Below are positions 1 to 12,175 of a stretch of DNA of 64,000 nucleotides, piece after piece. Each line of letters begins with the position of its first letter. Position 1 is the first letter of the stretch. Made by a program: the position numbers and the translations under genes. Source of the stretch: Macrotis lagotis (Eukaryota; Chordata; Mammalia; Peramelemorphia; Peramelidae). The notes beneath the pieces were generated by a model that saw nothing but the letters and a program-made list of their open reading frames with translations, did not search any database and was not told the DNA's origin. Location: positions 131,344,600 through 131,408,599 of the forward strand of contig NC_133664.1 in the NCBI RefSeq assembly GCF_037893015.1, read 5' to 3'.

Positions 1-584
1 GGGAAATCTATTCATGACTTATTAATGCTTCTTAGCAAAAGATTGGCCAAACTAAGCAGTACTGAAATTACTGTCATCAGTGAAATCTTGACATAAACTT
101 AGAATATTAGAGATGGAAGAAATTCAGAGATTTACATTAGTCCATTCGTTTTCTTTTTTTAATTAAATGACTTTATTTTGAACTTAACATGAGCAAACAT
201 AAACAGTACAATAAAGAACAGAAAAGATATGTGGAAGTAATTTGTTTCATTGTTTAAAGTGTATATTGAATTTAACCATGAAAGTAAAAAAACTGCCCAA
301 CTTACCTATGTCTCATTCTGTACTTCTGTGTATTAAAAAAGTTATTGCTTTTTCTTTTCTTCTTCACTCCTTACTACCTCTCCCTCCTCTCCCAAATAAG
401 TGATTGAGTACTATATACATAAGAAAGAAACCAAACATATTGGTCATCCCTGTAAAAAGATATGTCACTTCCTACATCCCTAGTCCTTCCTCTGGGGCAC
501 TGATAAGTAAACAGGTCTTTTCAATTTCTTTTTGGTCATTACATTGATTACAATGTCTTTTTGAATATTCCTTTTATACTGTCT

Positions 585-955
585 TAAGAGGCCCAGATTT
601 CAGTCTTGTCAGATTCATTGGGATTTTCTTGGCAGAGATATTGGAGTGCTTTGCCACTTCCTTCTCCAGCTCATTTAACAGGTTTAAGTGACTTGCCCAG
701 GATCACATAGCTAATGAAATATCTGAAGCTGACTTTATTTATTTTTTTTAGGTTTTTTTTTTGCGCAAGGCAAATGGGGTTAAGTGGCTTGCCCAAGGCC
801 ACACACAGCTAGGTAATTATTAAGTGTCTGAGACCGGATTTGAACCCAGGTACTCCTGACTCCAAGGCCGGTGCTTTATCCACTACGCCACCTAGCCACC
901 CTGAAGCTGATTTTAAACTCATGAAGAAGAGTATTCTCACTATTGACTGGGCCAC
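585..955 (-). repeat. older RTE-tailed SINE, split by a younger SINE
   Basis: Antisense copy of the marsupial SINE type whose 3' part reads like GGAGAAGGAAATGGCAAACC followed by a GTCAGACATGACTG-type end, a tail resembling RTE LINEs. The copy is interrupted at 737-900 by a younger SINE and resumes at about 915. Family naming is by eye. Confidence 0.5.
737..900 (-). repeat. tRNA-derived marsupial SINE (WSINE1-like)
   Basis: Reads as poly-T, then GCAAGGCAAATGGGGTTAAG, the CACACAGCTAGGTAATTATT segment, and the GCCACCTAGC head in antisense. It is flanked by a 14-bp target-site duplication, CTGAAGCTGA(C/T)TTT, at 723-736 and 901-914 with one difference. The duplication lies inside an older SINE, so this copy is the younger of the two. 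Confidence 0.85.
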
Positions 956-1010
956 CTAGCTTTGCTGAGGCCCAAGCAAGACTAAGAGTTAAGAAACTCA
1001 GGCTACAAGG

Positions 1011-1300
1011 GCAGCTAAGGTGGTACAGAGCACTGGCTCTGGAGTCAGGAGGACCCGAGTTCAAATTTGACTTCAAACACTTCTTTTAGGTTTTTTCAAG
1101 GCAATGGGATTAAGTGGCTTGCCCAAGGCCACACAGCTAGCTAATTATTAAGTGTCTGAGGTGGGATCTGAACTCAGGCACTCCTCTGACTCCAGGGCCG
1201 GTGCTCTATCCACTGCACCACTTAGCCGCCCCTGGCTTCAGACACTTAATACTTCACTGTGTGACCTTAACCTCATTGCCTTGCAAAAACAAGACAAAAA
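1011..1300 (+). repeat. marsupial SINE, split by another SINE
   Basis: Plus-strand SINE with head GGGCAGCTAAGGTGG at 1011 and tail CATTGCCTTGCAAAAAC near 1280. It is interrupted by an antisense copy of the same family at 1083-1235. Confidence 0.8.
1083..1235 (-). repeat. marsupial SINE nested in a SINE
   Basis: Antisense WSINE1-like copy bounded by the 12-bp target-site duplication CTTCA(A/G)ACACTT at 1071-1082 and 1236-1247. The duplicated bases are themselves SINE sequence, which proves the order of insertion. Confidence 0.85.
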
Positions 1301-1888
1301 ACAAAAATAAAACTCAGGTTACCTGACTATTAATCAATAGTTCTTCCCATTATATCATTTTTTTTTCCATCTTTATGCTCCTTATGGGATAAGGACATGG
1401 TACTTGCATGGTTTCACTGATAAAGGGAATTCTTCAAGTGAAGTAATTCGAGGTCTGAACCTACTCTGCAATTTAATATCTCAGAGTTACCCAGAACATT
1501 TAGACATTCTCACAAGTCAGATGTTAGAGATGGTAGGTACTGTTGGAGCCCAGTCTTCTGATTTGAAAAGCACACTCTCTGCTCATTATAACATACTACC
1601 TCTCAGGTGCTACACCATAGCTCAGAAGCTAGGAAGTTTTTTTTAACAGACCAGAGAAGCCTTTTTTAAATACCTAATTATGGCTGTGAATACCTTCAGG
1701 CTAAGATCCTGGTTGTTCCCACTTCTCTTAAAATGAGTCTATATGTGAGAGATTCTATTAATGTTTTCTTAACTGATTAAAATGCAGCATTATTATTAAG
1801 AAATTGTTTAAACTTCAAAATATATTTCAAGAGAAATGTTTGGATATATTTGTACACTTAAAAATTTGATTCTAACATTAATTTGTTG

Positions 1889-2115
1889 TTTAGTGATTTC
1901 AGTTGTGTCCAACTTTTTGTGACCCCTTTTTGGGGTTTTCAAAGGATACTGGAGTCATTTTGCCATTTCCTTCTCCATCTCATTTTAGATGAAGAAACAG
2001 ACAAACCAGGTTAAGTGACTTACTTGGGATCACATAAGCTAATAAGCATCTGAGGCCAGATCTGAACTCCATTCTTCCTGATTCCAGGCCTGACACTATT
2101 CCTTGGACTACCTAT
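1889..2115 (-). repeat. RTE-tailed marsupial SINE
   Basis: Antisense copy starting with the RTE-like end (TTTCAGTTGTGTCCAACTTT), followed by GCCATTTCCTTCTCCATCTC and a CORE-like GTTAAGTGACTT block. No clear target-site duplication was found. Confidence 0.6.
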
Positions 2116-2160
2116 TTGAACCAAATAATGTTTAGGCAATTCAGTAATTTCCCACTGTTC

Positions 2161-2163
<3 letters not shown>

Positions 2164-2198
<35 letters not shown>

Positions 2199-2326
2199 AA
2201 GGCAATGAGATTAAGTGACTTGCCCAAGGTCACACAGTTAGTATCAAGTGTGTGAGGCTGGATTTGAATTCTGGTACTCCTGACTCCAGGGTCTGTCCTC
2301 TATCCACTACACCACCTAACTGCCCC
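2164..2326 (-). repeat. marsupial SINE with a (TC)n tail
   Basis: Antisense SINE body from about 2200 to 2326, ending in CCACCTAACTGCCCCC. The A-rich 3' tail is replaced by about 30 bp of pure (TC)n at 2166-2195, a microsatellite inferred to have grown from the SINE tail. Confidence 0.75.
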
Positions 2327-2907
2327 CTTCTCTCCCACTATTTGTGATAGAACTTGGGGCTTTCTTGATGAAGATACTCTTAAGACCCTAAAGTCTAATT
2401 TGAACTCTGAAAGGCTTCCTGACTTGAATCTTGACACTAGCCACTGGGCCCCTAGTAGTATATAATTGAATATATATTTTTTTAAATTATAAAGGTATTA
2501 AAGGGGGAAATGGAAATCTGAATAACATTTGAGTTAGAATTGAGCCAGCTAGGTGAAGAGACTACTTGATATACTTAGATTTTAGTCTAATCTCAGACAC
2601 TAGTGACCTCAGGTGAGTCACTTAATCTGACTCAATTCATAGCAAACTGGAGATAATAAACTAGGAAGAATTACTTGATTTTTGTAAAAGGCTATAGAAA
2701 TGCCAACAGTTATTAAATACAGAGCAGGAGGAACTTGGTTAAATAAATGTCTCTAGTCATTTTCTAGTGGTAAAAGGTTATATTTTCCCTAGTCAGTAAT
2801 CATTCTACAATTTTCTTTGGAATTTTCCTAAATAAGAGTAGATAAATCTTTCTAGTGAATGATAAATTTTACCTTTCTCCCAAAAGAGTCATACCTTCCT
2901 TATATAT

Positions 2908-3042
2908 TTTTTTTTAGTTTTTGCAAGGCAGTGGGATTAAGTGACTTGCCCAGGGTCATATAGCTAGATAATTATTATGTGTCTGAGATCCGATTTGAAC
3001 TCAGGGCCCATGCACTATCCACTGTGTCACCTAGATTCCCCT
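2908..3042 (-). repeat. marsupial SINE
   Basis: Antisense copy beginning TTTTTTTTAGTTTTTGCAAG and ending in the degraded head CACCTAGATTCCCC. The internal CTCCTGACTCCAGG part is shortened. Confidence 0.75.
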
Positions 3043-3214
3043 TTCCTTACATTTTCTTAATTTTCCTTTTTCCCTTCTACTTTTTCACTTAAATTTTAAT
3101 TGTTATGTTAATTTTTAGAAGAGATCTATTTCTGTATTATTTTAGTTCTTAAAGTCTGATGGTGGGAAGGTTGAAGGAGCCAGACAGAGCACCTCTAAAT
3201 CTATATAGTTCAGA

Positions 3215-3425
3215 ATCCACAATTATAACCAAAATGTTTTGGACTTGATTTAAAGGATTTGAATTGAGAATCAGCAGATTTAGTTCTGCCATAAGCCATC
3301 TGCTTGAATGATCATGGAGTAAGTTGCTTATTGTTTTGGGGACTTAATTTTCTCATCTCTGATATAAGGGGATTGGATTAGTCTTTCAGAATACTTTTAG
3401 GTCAAGTTCTGTTATTCTGTGATGT
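3215..3425 (+). repeat. MIR/THER-type CORE-SINE relic
   Basis: Old diverged copy. The order 'rank of specification, GAATGATCATGGAGTAAGTTG, CTTAATTTTCTCATCTCTGA, GGGGATTGGATTAG' follows the CORE-SINE plan in the plus orientation. Assignment is by eye. Confidence 0.45.
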
Positions 3426-6329
3426 TTCTCAAGAGGTTTCCTATAGTATTTAACTTTTAAAATATTTTCATTGTAAGACTTTGAAGATGAGATGTCCATA
3501 AACTCATTTTTATCCTACTGCTGCAATTTACTCACCAATTTACTCAGCCATTTCTACTTTTCTTCTTAAGCCTATTAAGCAAGGATCTTGATAATATTCT
3601 TCCTCACCAAGATAGTTATCTCTTCTATGAGGTCATTTATGAGTACAATGGTTGTTTTTTTTGTTTGTTTGTTTGTTTCAGTTGAGTTAGTTTCTATATT
3701 TTGGTGTGAAAAGGTTATATGTAAATGAATAATGAATCCACTTCTGAACTGAATGTGGTTACCACGGATTATGTTGCAACAAAAATAATAGTCAGCTAAT
3801 GCTTTATAAACAATTTGCCAATGTTGACATGAATGTAAAATATTTCTGAAAAGCAAAATATGATTTATACTAAATGCAAGTATGAGTGGTTGTTGGGAAA
3901 CTGCCTTCCACATCATTTTGATTGATAATTTTCTATTTAATTTATTTATGCTACATTAGGAAATACAGTTATTTGAGATGAAAATGGTGATGCTTTATTT
4001 GTATATAAAATTGTACCTTTTGGTGTCTCATATTACCAGAACATCTCATTCCCTTCCCACCTCCTATTTATTATGATTTTGTCTTTGAAATCTTGCTTTA
4101 TGACTTTTTTTCCTTTTTTCTTGGAACTTATTCATCTCTTCCCCTTCTCTCCCCCTCCCTTTTGTGTAACATTTGGATAATTTTAGCAATAATTTTAGGT
4201 TGTAACCTTTTGAAATTTTTTCAAGATGAATTATAGGATTAAAGGAGAAGAAAAAAATTTAACTAGATAGCCACCTTAGGAAAGGGTACCACTTTCTTAC
4301 TGTATTAGATCAAGCTATAACTTATTTTTAATCCAGTCTATTTTAGCAGTACTGGAAAAATAAAGAAGGAATCATGTGGCATTTAGTTTTATATTCCTTT
4401 CCAGGTAAGAAAGAGTAGGTGGCTATATATTTATGTGAATATATATTCATATTCATGACAAGTGATATACTTACCCTAATCCTTCATAGCTCACTTTCAG
4501 AAAGAAATCTTTAGAGTACTTTTCAGTTTTTTATTTCCTCATTCCTTACTTTTTTCTTGTTAATAATTCTAATATCTGCCAGTTTTAATGGCCCTTTCCA
4601 TGCCCTTAAATGAACTGAACTCTGTACCATCTGGAATGGCAAAGACAGCATCTTATTCATTGTGAGATTAGTCATCATTCCCCTGTAAAATGCAAATCAC
4701 TGACTATCAGAATTGAAAATTCCCAGCTAGCCATAATATTGACTTCTTCTCTCAATTTTTCCACTTTCAAGTCAGTATTTTGTGATTGTACAATTTAGAG
4801 GCTATTATTTGGCATATCCAGTTATTATCCATCTTTGCTTCTATTTCGTTCAGGCTTTTTTTTTTTAAATGATAGACTGCTTCCCATACGTGTCACTGAA
4901 ACTGTATATACATTTAGGTTGTCTGGTCCAGAGGGCCATCTTCTTTGAATTTGCTTTAACTGTAGAACCAAAAGGATGATGGACTCTTCAGAGACCCTCT
5001 GATAACTACTCTGTATTATTAGTTGAGTCCCAGCTACCCCAAGCCCAAGTTCATGAAATGCCTGCTCTGGGCAAGGCACTAATACGGAAATGAAAAATGG
5101 CATGGTCATTTGAGGAACTTAGATTCTGTGTCATGGGAGGGGATGCCATCTGTAGGTGGGGTATAGGCATAAGTCTGACAGAAGGTAGAGAATAGATTCT
5201 AACAACTCTGTAAGTTTAAGGAGAGAGAAAATCACTTTCATCTTGAAGTTATCAGCTTAAATTGGACCTTGAAAAAAAAAGAGAATGGTGCCTTTTGGTC
5301 CAACCCCCTCAAATGAAAAGAAGTTAATTCTTTCCAAGGACACTCAGAAAGTTCGCAGACTTGAAATTTGACTATAGAGTTCAAATTCTTTCCATTGTAC
5401 AGATTGTGAAGGTCTCTAAATGACAGTTTGGGTATTTTCTCAAGGTAGAATGTAACTTAAAAATTTTTTTTGAGATATTAGGAAAATTGATTTGGCAGCT
5501 TCATGAAGAGATAAGAAGGGGAGAGTAGGAGGCAATCCAATAATATCAGTGAGCTGTTATATATTATATTTGAATTTTGGTAGGGTCACTTTTTTTTGTT
5601 TGTTTTTCTGCCATTATCAGCTGAGACAGTCTAGTTAGATGCCGCCCCTTTCTCCTGAGGAAGGAAGGAGGGAGGAGGAGGTTGTAGTATGCTGTAGTAT
5701 GTAAGCAGAAAGAGCCAGTTTGAGATTGGAGAATCTCTATGTGTAGCCACTAAAATTGAACTGAATTCTCTCTGCCTTTTTATCTGACTTTTTTGTTACT
5801 GTATTTTTATCTAATTGATTAAAAGGGATCTCAGGTCTATTTATTGAACATTGATATACTTTTAAAAAGGTTCTGACTCTTCTCTTCTTCAGTATAAAAC
5901 ATTGTAAGCCTCACTGTTGTTCTGGGATCTTTCAGGTTGGTATGCAGTTGTGGTAGAGATGCTCAACTCCTAATTGAACCTCATATGTGCAGTGTGACAT
6001 TACCTAAATAAGAACAGAGTTGTTTTGATACCAAATTGTAATTAGATAAATTCTCTTTAATCATAAGTGCTTCGGCATGTTAAATCCACGATTCAAATGA
6101 TAAACTAGTGAGAGAAATTTAATAAAATAGGTATCTATCATCTCTTTGCAAGTGCCCATTTTGTAAGGAAAATGGTATTTAATCATTTTGTTGGTGATAG
6201 AGGAGAGAAGAAGCAATGAGCAAGAGTAGGAAAGTCTTACTGTTTTCTTAAAGTGGGTTCATTAATGTACACTGCTATTTACATGTAAGAAGTGATAATG
6301 AAGATGAGTAATATGTGACCTCTGTTTTT

Positions 6330-6520
6330 TAATTGAAAGTTTTATATTTCCAATTACATGCAGGCATAGTTTTTCAACATTCATCCGTTTGCAAATTTAT
6401 GAGTTCTACTTTTTCCTACCACTCTCTCCATGGTGGAGCACAGTTAGGTAAAAGTTGTACATGTGTATTCTGTTTAACATAATTACATATTAATCATCTT
6501 GTAAAAGTAGAATTTTAAAG
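6330..6520 (-). repeat. L1 3' UTR relic
   Basis: Antisense fragment with blocks that recur at about 13.7 kb: CCAATTACATGCAGGCATAG, then the CAACATTCATCCGTTTGCAA segment and TTAATCATCTTGTAAAAG. Old and truncated, with no target-site duplication seen. Confidence 0.45.
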
Positions 6521-6589
6521 TTTTGCCCTTGAGTTCCATGTGACTTCATAAACACAGGATAAGGGGAAATGTGGGTAGTTAATTGGATA

Positions 6590-6790
6590 GTGAGCCAGAT
6601 TTGGAGTCAGGACCTTTTTTTTAATCTCATTTTTTTCACTAGCTTGGTTATTTTGAACAAATTACTTAGTTTCTCCAACTCTCAGTTTCCTCATTTATAA
6701 AAGTAAGGGATTTGGATATGTTTGGATATGATACTTGACCTCTTTTCAGGACTGGAATTGACTGAGGCCAGTTTTCTTGCAGTTGAGATT
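6590..6790 (+). repeat. MIR/THER-type CORE-SINE relic
   Basis: Contains GATTTGGAGTCAGGACC, a CTCAGTTTCCTCATTTATAA block and a GGGATTTGGATATG end, in the order expected for a plus-strand CORE-SINE. A 12-base direct repeat (GGATATGTTT type) occurs within it near 6713-6730. Confidence 0.5.
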
Positions 6791-7329
6791 CTGTATAGGA
6801 GCAACATGAAACAATCATTCAGCACTTACCAAAAAAAAAGAGATTTACTTAATTACAGAAGCCTATTCTGAGAAAGGTATACCATTAAAGATACAAGACT
6901 TAATTCATCTGAGTGGAGCTCCTTGTCTTGTATTACTCATTGTGATTATTACCCACACATCTGAGAACTACTCCCAACTACTTGGGGCTCAGAAGTTGAG
7001 GTGGTGATGTCTGAGCCTTTAAACCTCTGTGCCAACCTAGACTAAGGAAGTTATTACCTTTTAAGGAAAAAAATTAGTCTAACTGCATGAGGGAGGAAGG
7101 GATAAATGTTTATTCATCTATTTAACCTCGAAGGGACTAAAAAGGAATAGGACCTTCTTAGCTCTAAGTATATGATCCTGATTACTATGTGGCTAGAAAG
7201 CAGTTCTTGTGAGAGAAAACTATATATAACTTAAGTGTAAAGGGGCAGCCAGAACAGCCGATGAAAACTTATACTACATTAATAGAAATATATAATCTCC
7301 TGAGAAAAAGGTAATTAGCTAGATTCTAA

Positions 7330-7715
7330 CCTGGTCTGACTGTATTTAGAATAAATCATCCAGTTTTGGGCATCACATTTTAAAAACAGCAGATTTGGTG
7401 GAGTATGTCCAGAAGAGGGTGACTTAGAAAATGAAGGGTCTTGAAAAGATTCCTAAAATCATGAAAGGAATTTAGAGCTATTATACTTGGATGTAAAAGG
7501 TAGAACTTAAATGAATAGAAGTTATTGGGAGGTTCAACTTGAGAAAGCATTTCCTGACAATTAGAATTGTCCAAATCCCTTTGGGGGGTGAATTTTCTGC
7601 ACTCAAAATGTTTAAGCAAAGTTTGAATGACTTGTTTGGGATGTCATGGATGGAATTCATGTCTTAGGTTGGAGATGACTTTTAAGGACCTTTCAGATCC
7701 TAAAACTCTGAGTCT
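7330..7715 (+). repeat. CR1/L3-type LINE 3' fragment
   Basis: Follows the CR1 3' order: a CAGTTTTGGGCATCACATTT block, GAGTATGTCCAGAAGAGGGT, ATTTCCTGACAATTAGAATTGTCC and a final GACCTTTCAGATCCTAAAAC. These match my memory of the CR1/L3 3' consensus. Highly diverged, so an ancient copy. Confidence 0.6.
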
Positions 7716-8345
7716 ATTTGTGAGGAAGGTCAGCTAAAACATTCAGGTAAATTTATTTCTAGGAAATTGCCAGGAATTCTTTCTTGTACCTTGTTCTAAT
7801 GGTGTTCATAAATTGAATTTCTTGTTTATGAAAACAGCAGAATTACTTTTATAAGTCTTCTCTTGGAATGTAGTATGCTTTTTTTATGTTTTTTATATGT
7901 TTTTATTTTACAAATTTCTCCTTTGTTCACTGGCTTGTTGGTCAATAGGTACTTGCTAGGTGCTTTTGGTGTTCCCAACTTACCTATTTTCACTTTTATT
8001 ACTCTCTTTCAGTTCCTTGAAAAATGCCACAGAACTCCTACTTAAGCAAATTTTACCTCCCCTTAATAATTAGAAATATTTAGAATTTAGCTCAGATCAA
8101 GGTTGATATTCAGTTTTTGCCAAACAAGTTTGATAGAACCTATTCAAATTAATGTTAGTCACTTTGCATTTTTAATAATATTTCTTACCCTTATTCTCGA
8201 GTAAAAGACATACTTATAAAAATATATTACACTCTGCATAGGAAGATCTTATTCATCATTGATTCTATACAGCATGTAGTGGGTTTTTATTTTTACTTAT
8301 TTTCTCAGAGGGACTGTAAAACAGATGTAGTCAGTTTGGTAAACT

Positions 8346-8415
8346 CTTTTTTTTTAATATTTTGAGTTTTACAATTTTTCTCCCAATCTTACTCCCCACC
8401 CCCCAACTCACTTTG
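8346..8415 (-). repeat. L1 extreme 3' tip
   Basis: TTTTGAGTTTTACAATTTTTCTCCCAATC followed by a C-rich run. The same antisense L1 3' terminus recurs at 9.6, 33.7, 41.0 and 43.2 kb. Only about 70 bp are present. Confidence 0.55.
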
Positions 8416-8537
8416 AGTAGTAAATCTGCAGCAGAGATGATCGGGGATCAACAAGCACTAATTTAGCACCTACATATGCCAAGTTTTCTCCTTGATGTTG
8501 GAGATGCCAAGGCGAAAAAAGAAATAGCCCTTTTCAG

Positions 8538-8694
8538 GGGTAGCTAGGTGATGCAGTGGATAGAGCACCAGCCCTAGAATAAGGAGGACCTAAATTCAAA
8601 TCTGGACTCAGACATTTAATAATTACATAGCTGTGTGGCCTTGGTTCTGTCACTTAGCCCCATTGCCTTGCAAAACAAAACAAAAGACAAAAAC
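8538..8694 (+). repeat. marsupial SINE
   Basis: Plus-strand copy from GGGTAGCTAGGTGATGCAGT to an A-rich tail. Flanks AGAAATAGCCCTTTTCA and AGAAATAATTCTTTTCA form a 17-bp target-site duplication with three differences. Confidence 0.8.
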
Positions 8695-9116
8695 AAGAAA
8701 TAATTCTTTTCATCAGGCAATTTGTGCTATCTGGGAAGACAGTGTGCTCTTTTATAAGTACATACAAAATAAATACAAGGTTATTTTTTTGTGGGATTTC
8801 ACTAGCATTTAGACTTATCAGGAAAGACCTTTGAAGGGAAGTAGGAATTACAAGAAGTGGGGGAGATTCTATGTAACAGACTTGGGGCCAGTCTATATAA
8901 AGACATCGAGATAGCTGAAATTGGGAATAAGTAAAGGAGAGGCAAATTATGAAGGGCTTTAAATGCTAAACCAGAGAAGATTGTATTTGAACTAGAGTCA
9001 GACCTATAATTATGACAAAATCATTAATAGAGGCAGAGTTGATATTGTATACTATTAGATTTCTAACTAAATGTTCTTATATTTAATTTATGTCAAAAGT
9101 AACTAATTGTAATCTT

Positions 9117-9272
9117 TTTAAAAAATTTTATTTATTTAAAACAATGGGGTTAAGTGACTTGCCCAAAGTTACACAGCTAGGCAATTATTAAGTGTCTGAG
9201 GTCAGATTTGAACTCAGGTTCTCCTGATTCAAGGATTGGTGTCTATCCACAGTACCACCTAGTGGCCCTCTG
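9117..9272 (-). repeat. marsupial SINE
   Basis: Antisense copy flanked by the 14-bp target-site duplication CTA(A/G)TTG(T/C)AATCTT at 9103-9116 and 9273-9286. Confidence 0.8.
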
Positions 9273-9604
9273 CTAGTTGCAATCTTACACATATATAGGA
9301 GTAGAGGAAACCAATGGACTGTTTGTATATAATCTTAAAGATGTTGTAGCTCTGATTGACTAGAGTCCTCATTTCTACTTAAAACTTAGAAAGCTTCAGC
9401 AATTTTAGAGAGGCATTAACTGAATTAATAAATTATGCATCATAAAATATTTATTTTAATGTGATTATCATTTTTGAATATATTTCAGATACAGAGTATA
9501 CATATTATACATATGAGTATATGTCTCAGAGTGTGTGTGTGTATGTATAGTTGGGAGATGTTGAACAAAATAAATAAAAGTATAATGAAGCATAGATAAC
9601 ATGA

Positions 9605-10101
9605 CTTTTCTCATTTTTTTAAAGAAAGATTTTATTTATTTTGAGTTTTACAACTTTTCTCCTATTCTTGCTCCCCTCCCCCCCACCCCCTACAGAAGGC
9701 ATTCTGTTAGTCTTTAAATTGTTTCCATGGTATACATTAATCCAAGTTGAATGTGATGAGAGAGAAATCATATCCTTAAGGAAGAAAAATAAAGTATAAG
9801 AGATAGCAAAATTACATAATAAGATAATGGTCCCCCCCCCATTTGGTCTTTGTTCAAACTCCACAATTCTTTCTCTGGGACAGATGGTATTTTCCATTGC
9901 GGATAGCCCAAAATTGTCCCTAATTGTTGCACTGATGGAATGAGCAAGTCCATCAAGGTTGATCATCACCCCCAAATTGCTTTTGGGGTATAAAATGTTC
10001 TTCTGGTTCTGCTCATCTTGCTCAGCATCAGTTCATGCAAATCCTTCTATGCCTCCCTGAATTCCCATCCCTCCTGCTTTCTAATAGAACAGTAGTGTTC
10101 C
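9605..10101 (-). repeat. 5'-truncated L1 3' end
   Basis: Antisense L1 from its terminal TTTTATTTATTTTGAGTTTT end through the CAGTTCATGCAAATCC and CCATCCCTCCTGC blocks of the distal ORF2/3' UTR. The TSD AGATAACATGA lies at 9594-9604 and 10102-10112. About 500 bp remain. Homologous blocks occur in the longer copies at 19.6, 34.9 and 43.1 kb. Confidence 0.8.
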
Positions 10102-11108
10102 AGATAACATGATATTTTAAAACTAAGTCAGCAGTCCAGGGATTATTATGTTTGTGTTAGTGTCCTCTGTTTCTATTTGAATTTGACACCACTAGTATAG
10201 ACATATAGTAAAAAATACAATTAAATAGGTCAAACAAAGGTCCTAAGAATCTGCTCTAATAAGTATGTAATAAATGAATAATGCATCTTAGAGCAATGCT
10301 CCAGTCTGCATAGCATTTTATCTTTCAGAGTACCGTGTTGACCTGGATGTTGTGCAACATGTACCTGACTTCCATTAGTAGCCAGTTGTTGCTCATCCTT
10401 TAATTAAAGAATTATTCAACAGTTTCTCCTCTTTAGTCCACTTGCCATCACTTTTAGTAGAGGCTTTAATTACTACCACTGATGATATTATAGCCCCTTT
10501 GATTATTCTTTCTTATGGTTCTGGAAAGTCATTTTTCATTCTCTTTTGAAATTCTACTTATGCTTCTATGTAGAACTCTTGGAGGAAACCTTCCTTGATT
10601 CCTTCAAATGGTAATGATTTTTCTTCCTTTCTGACCATATAGCCCGCTTAATTTGACTTACACTTGCATTACACTTATTTGTATTGAATCTCTCCCTTAG
10701 ACTAGAAACAACATAAAGACTTAAATTGTCATACTTAATTTTTATATTGCCTCCAATGTATTATAGTGTTCTGTATTTGTTTAATAAAATTTTCTGTGCA
10801 TTAAATTCAAAAGCAATTTCCTTCTCCCTTAATCCTATTTTTTCCTGCCTCCCCCCAAAGTAAAACTTCATTTTTTGAACATTTGATTTTGGAAAAAATA
10901 AATATTGTAGCTAGATAGTTGAGCAAAAGAATATGGTTACCATATACCACTGTTTTTCTTTGAGTTAAAAGAAAATCATTAACAGTAAGTGTTTTTAGTC
11001 TTTTAGCTAAGATCAAGTTTTGTGCTTTTAAGGCATCTATAAAAACTATTTAGCTCTCTCTCTTTTTAGTGTCCTGCAAGCGAAACAATTCCCTCTTTGG
11101 ATTGAATT

Positions 11109-11171
11109 TTATATACACTCACACACATGTATATATGTACATATATATGTATATATATTTACATATGTGTA

Positions 11172-11212
<41 letters not shown>

Positions 11213-11354
11213 TGTATATTTATGGTTTTGTAAGGCAGTGGGGTTAAGTAACTTGGCCCTCAGCTAGTTAGTAAGTGTCTAAGGCCAGATTTGAATTCAG
11301 GTACTCCTGACTCTAGGGCCGGTGCTCTATCTACTGTGCTACTTAGCTGCTCCC
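11109..11354 (-). repeat. marsupial SINE with an expanded (TA)n tail
   Basis: SINE body at 11221-11354 in antisense. The perfect TSD TTGGATTGAATT lies at 11097-11108 and 11355-11366. Everything between the left duplication and the body is AC/AT microsatellite, including about 36 bp of pure (TA)n at 11174-11209, so the microsatellite arrived as, or grew from, the SINE tail. Confidence 0.85.
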
Positions 11355-12009
11355 TTGGATTGAATTATAGGCAAATGCTTATTAATATCATTTTGGGTAG
11401 GGGAAGCTTCTCCAGGATCTCAGGAGACCAATTCCTATTTCCCTGCCAAGTGCCTCATCAAGTCTTCATTGCTTAATTTTAATGGTTATTAATTTCTAGA
11501 ATATATAACTATATTAAAATTAGAATTCTCCAACTCATTCTGAAGCTTGATAGAAAATGCTTCTTGATTATTTATGTTGCAACTTTTTTCCAGTGGTGCG
11601 ATAGGAGTCTGCATCCTAGCACAAGGATTTTGTTCAGAGGTTGGTTTTGTTTGTGTGTGTGAGATAGTCGTTTGCCAATTTGGTGAAGCCTATTGATCCT
11701 TCTCAGAGTAATGTTTTGAAATGAATAAAACAAAATACAATTGGATTATAAAGGAAACTAATTTATATATAATTATGTTGAAATAAAGATGTGTTTTTTT
11801 TCCCCTATCCAAGTGCATAGCATTAAATGTTAATGAAAAAGGTACCTGCAAACCAGGTTAAGAATCCATGCATAGATATGATATTAAGTTCATTATATCA
11901 TATTGACTATCATGTCATATCGATTTAATTACAAATTATTGCTTTTGTAGCAGTCATATATGGCAGCAGTAAAATCTGACTTTTTTTTTTTAATATCAGA
12001 AATGAAGAT

Positions 12010-12175
12010 CTTTGCCTGGGAGTCAAGAGGTCTGACTAGCCCCAGCTTTAGATCTAAGTTTGTACAGAAAATCCTTTGGTATCTCAATTTCCCCAATCTA
12101 TAAAAAAGAAGACATTAGGCCAGCTGACATTCTAGACTCCCTTCCAATTATAAAAATTTGTTTCTCAGAATAGCA
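12010..12175 (+). repeat. MIR/THER-type CORE-SINE relic
   Basis: Contains GGGAGTCAAGAGGTCTGACT, TCTCAATTTCCCCAATCTAT and GACTCCCTTCCAATTATAAA in plus-strand CORE-SINE order. It ends about 800 bp before FAM3C exon 2. Confidence 0.55.

Noticed and set aside
2166-2195. Possible CRISPR-like or tandem array
   Set aside because: Simple dinucleotide repeats without spacer structure in a vertebrate genome.
3575-3916. 113-codon minus-strand ORF in intron 1
   Set aside because: AT-rich intron sequence with no domain or family match that I can see; a chance ORF is enough to explain it.
5640-5700. GC-richer GGAGG/CCGCCCC patch considered as the FAM3C promoter or exon 1
   Set aside because: Only about 60 bp long, almost no CpG, and no donor site linked to exon 2. 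The promoter is more likely outside the window.
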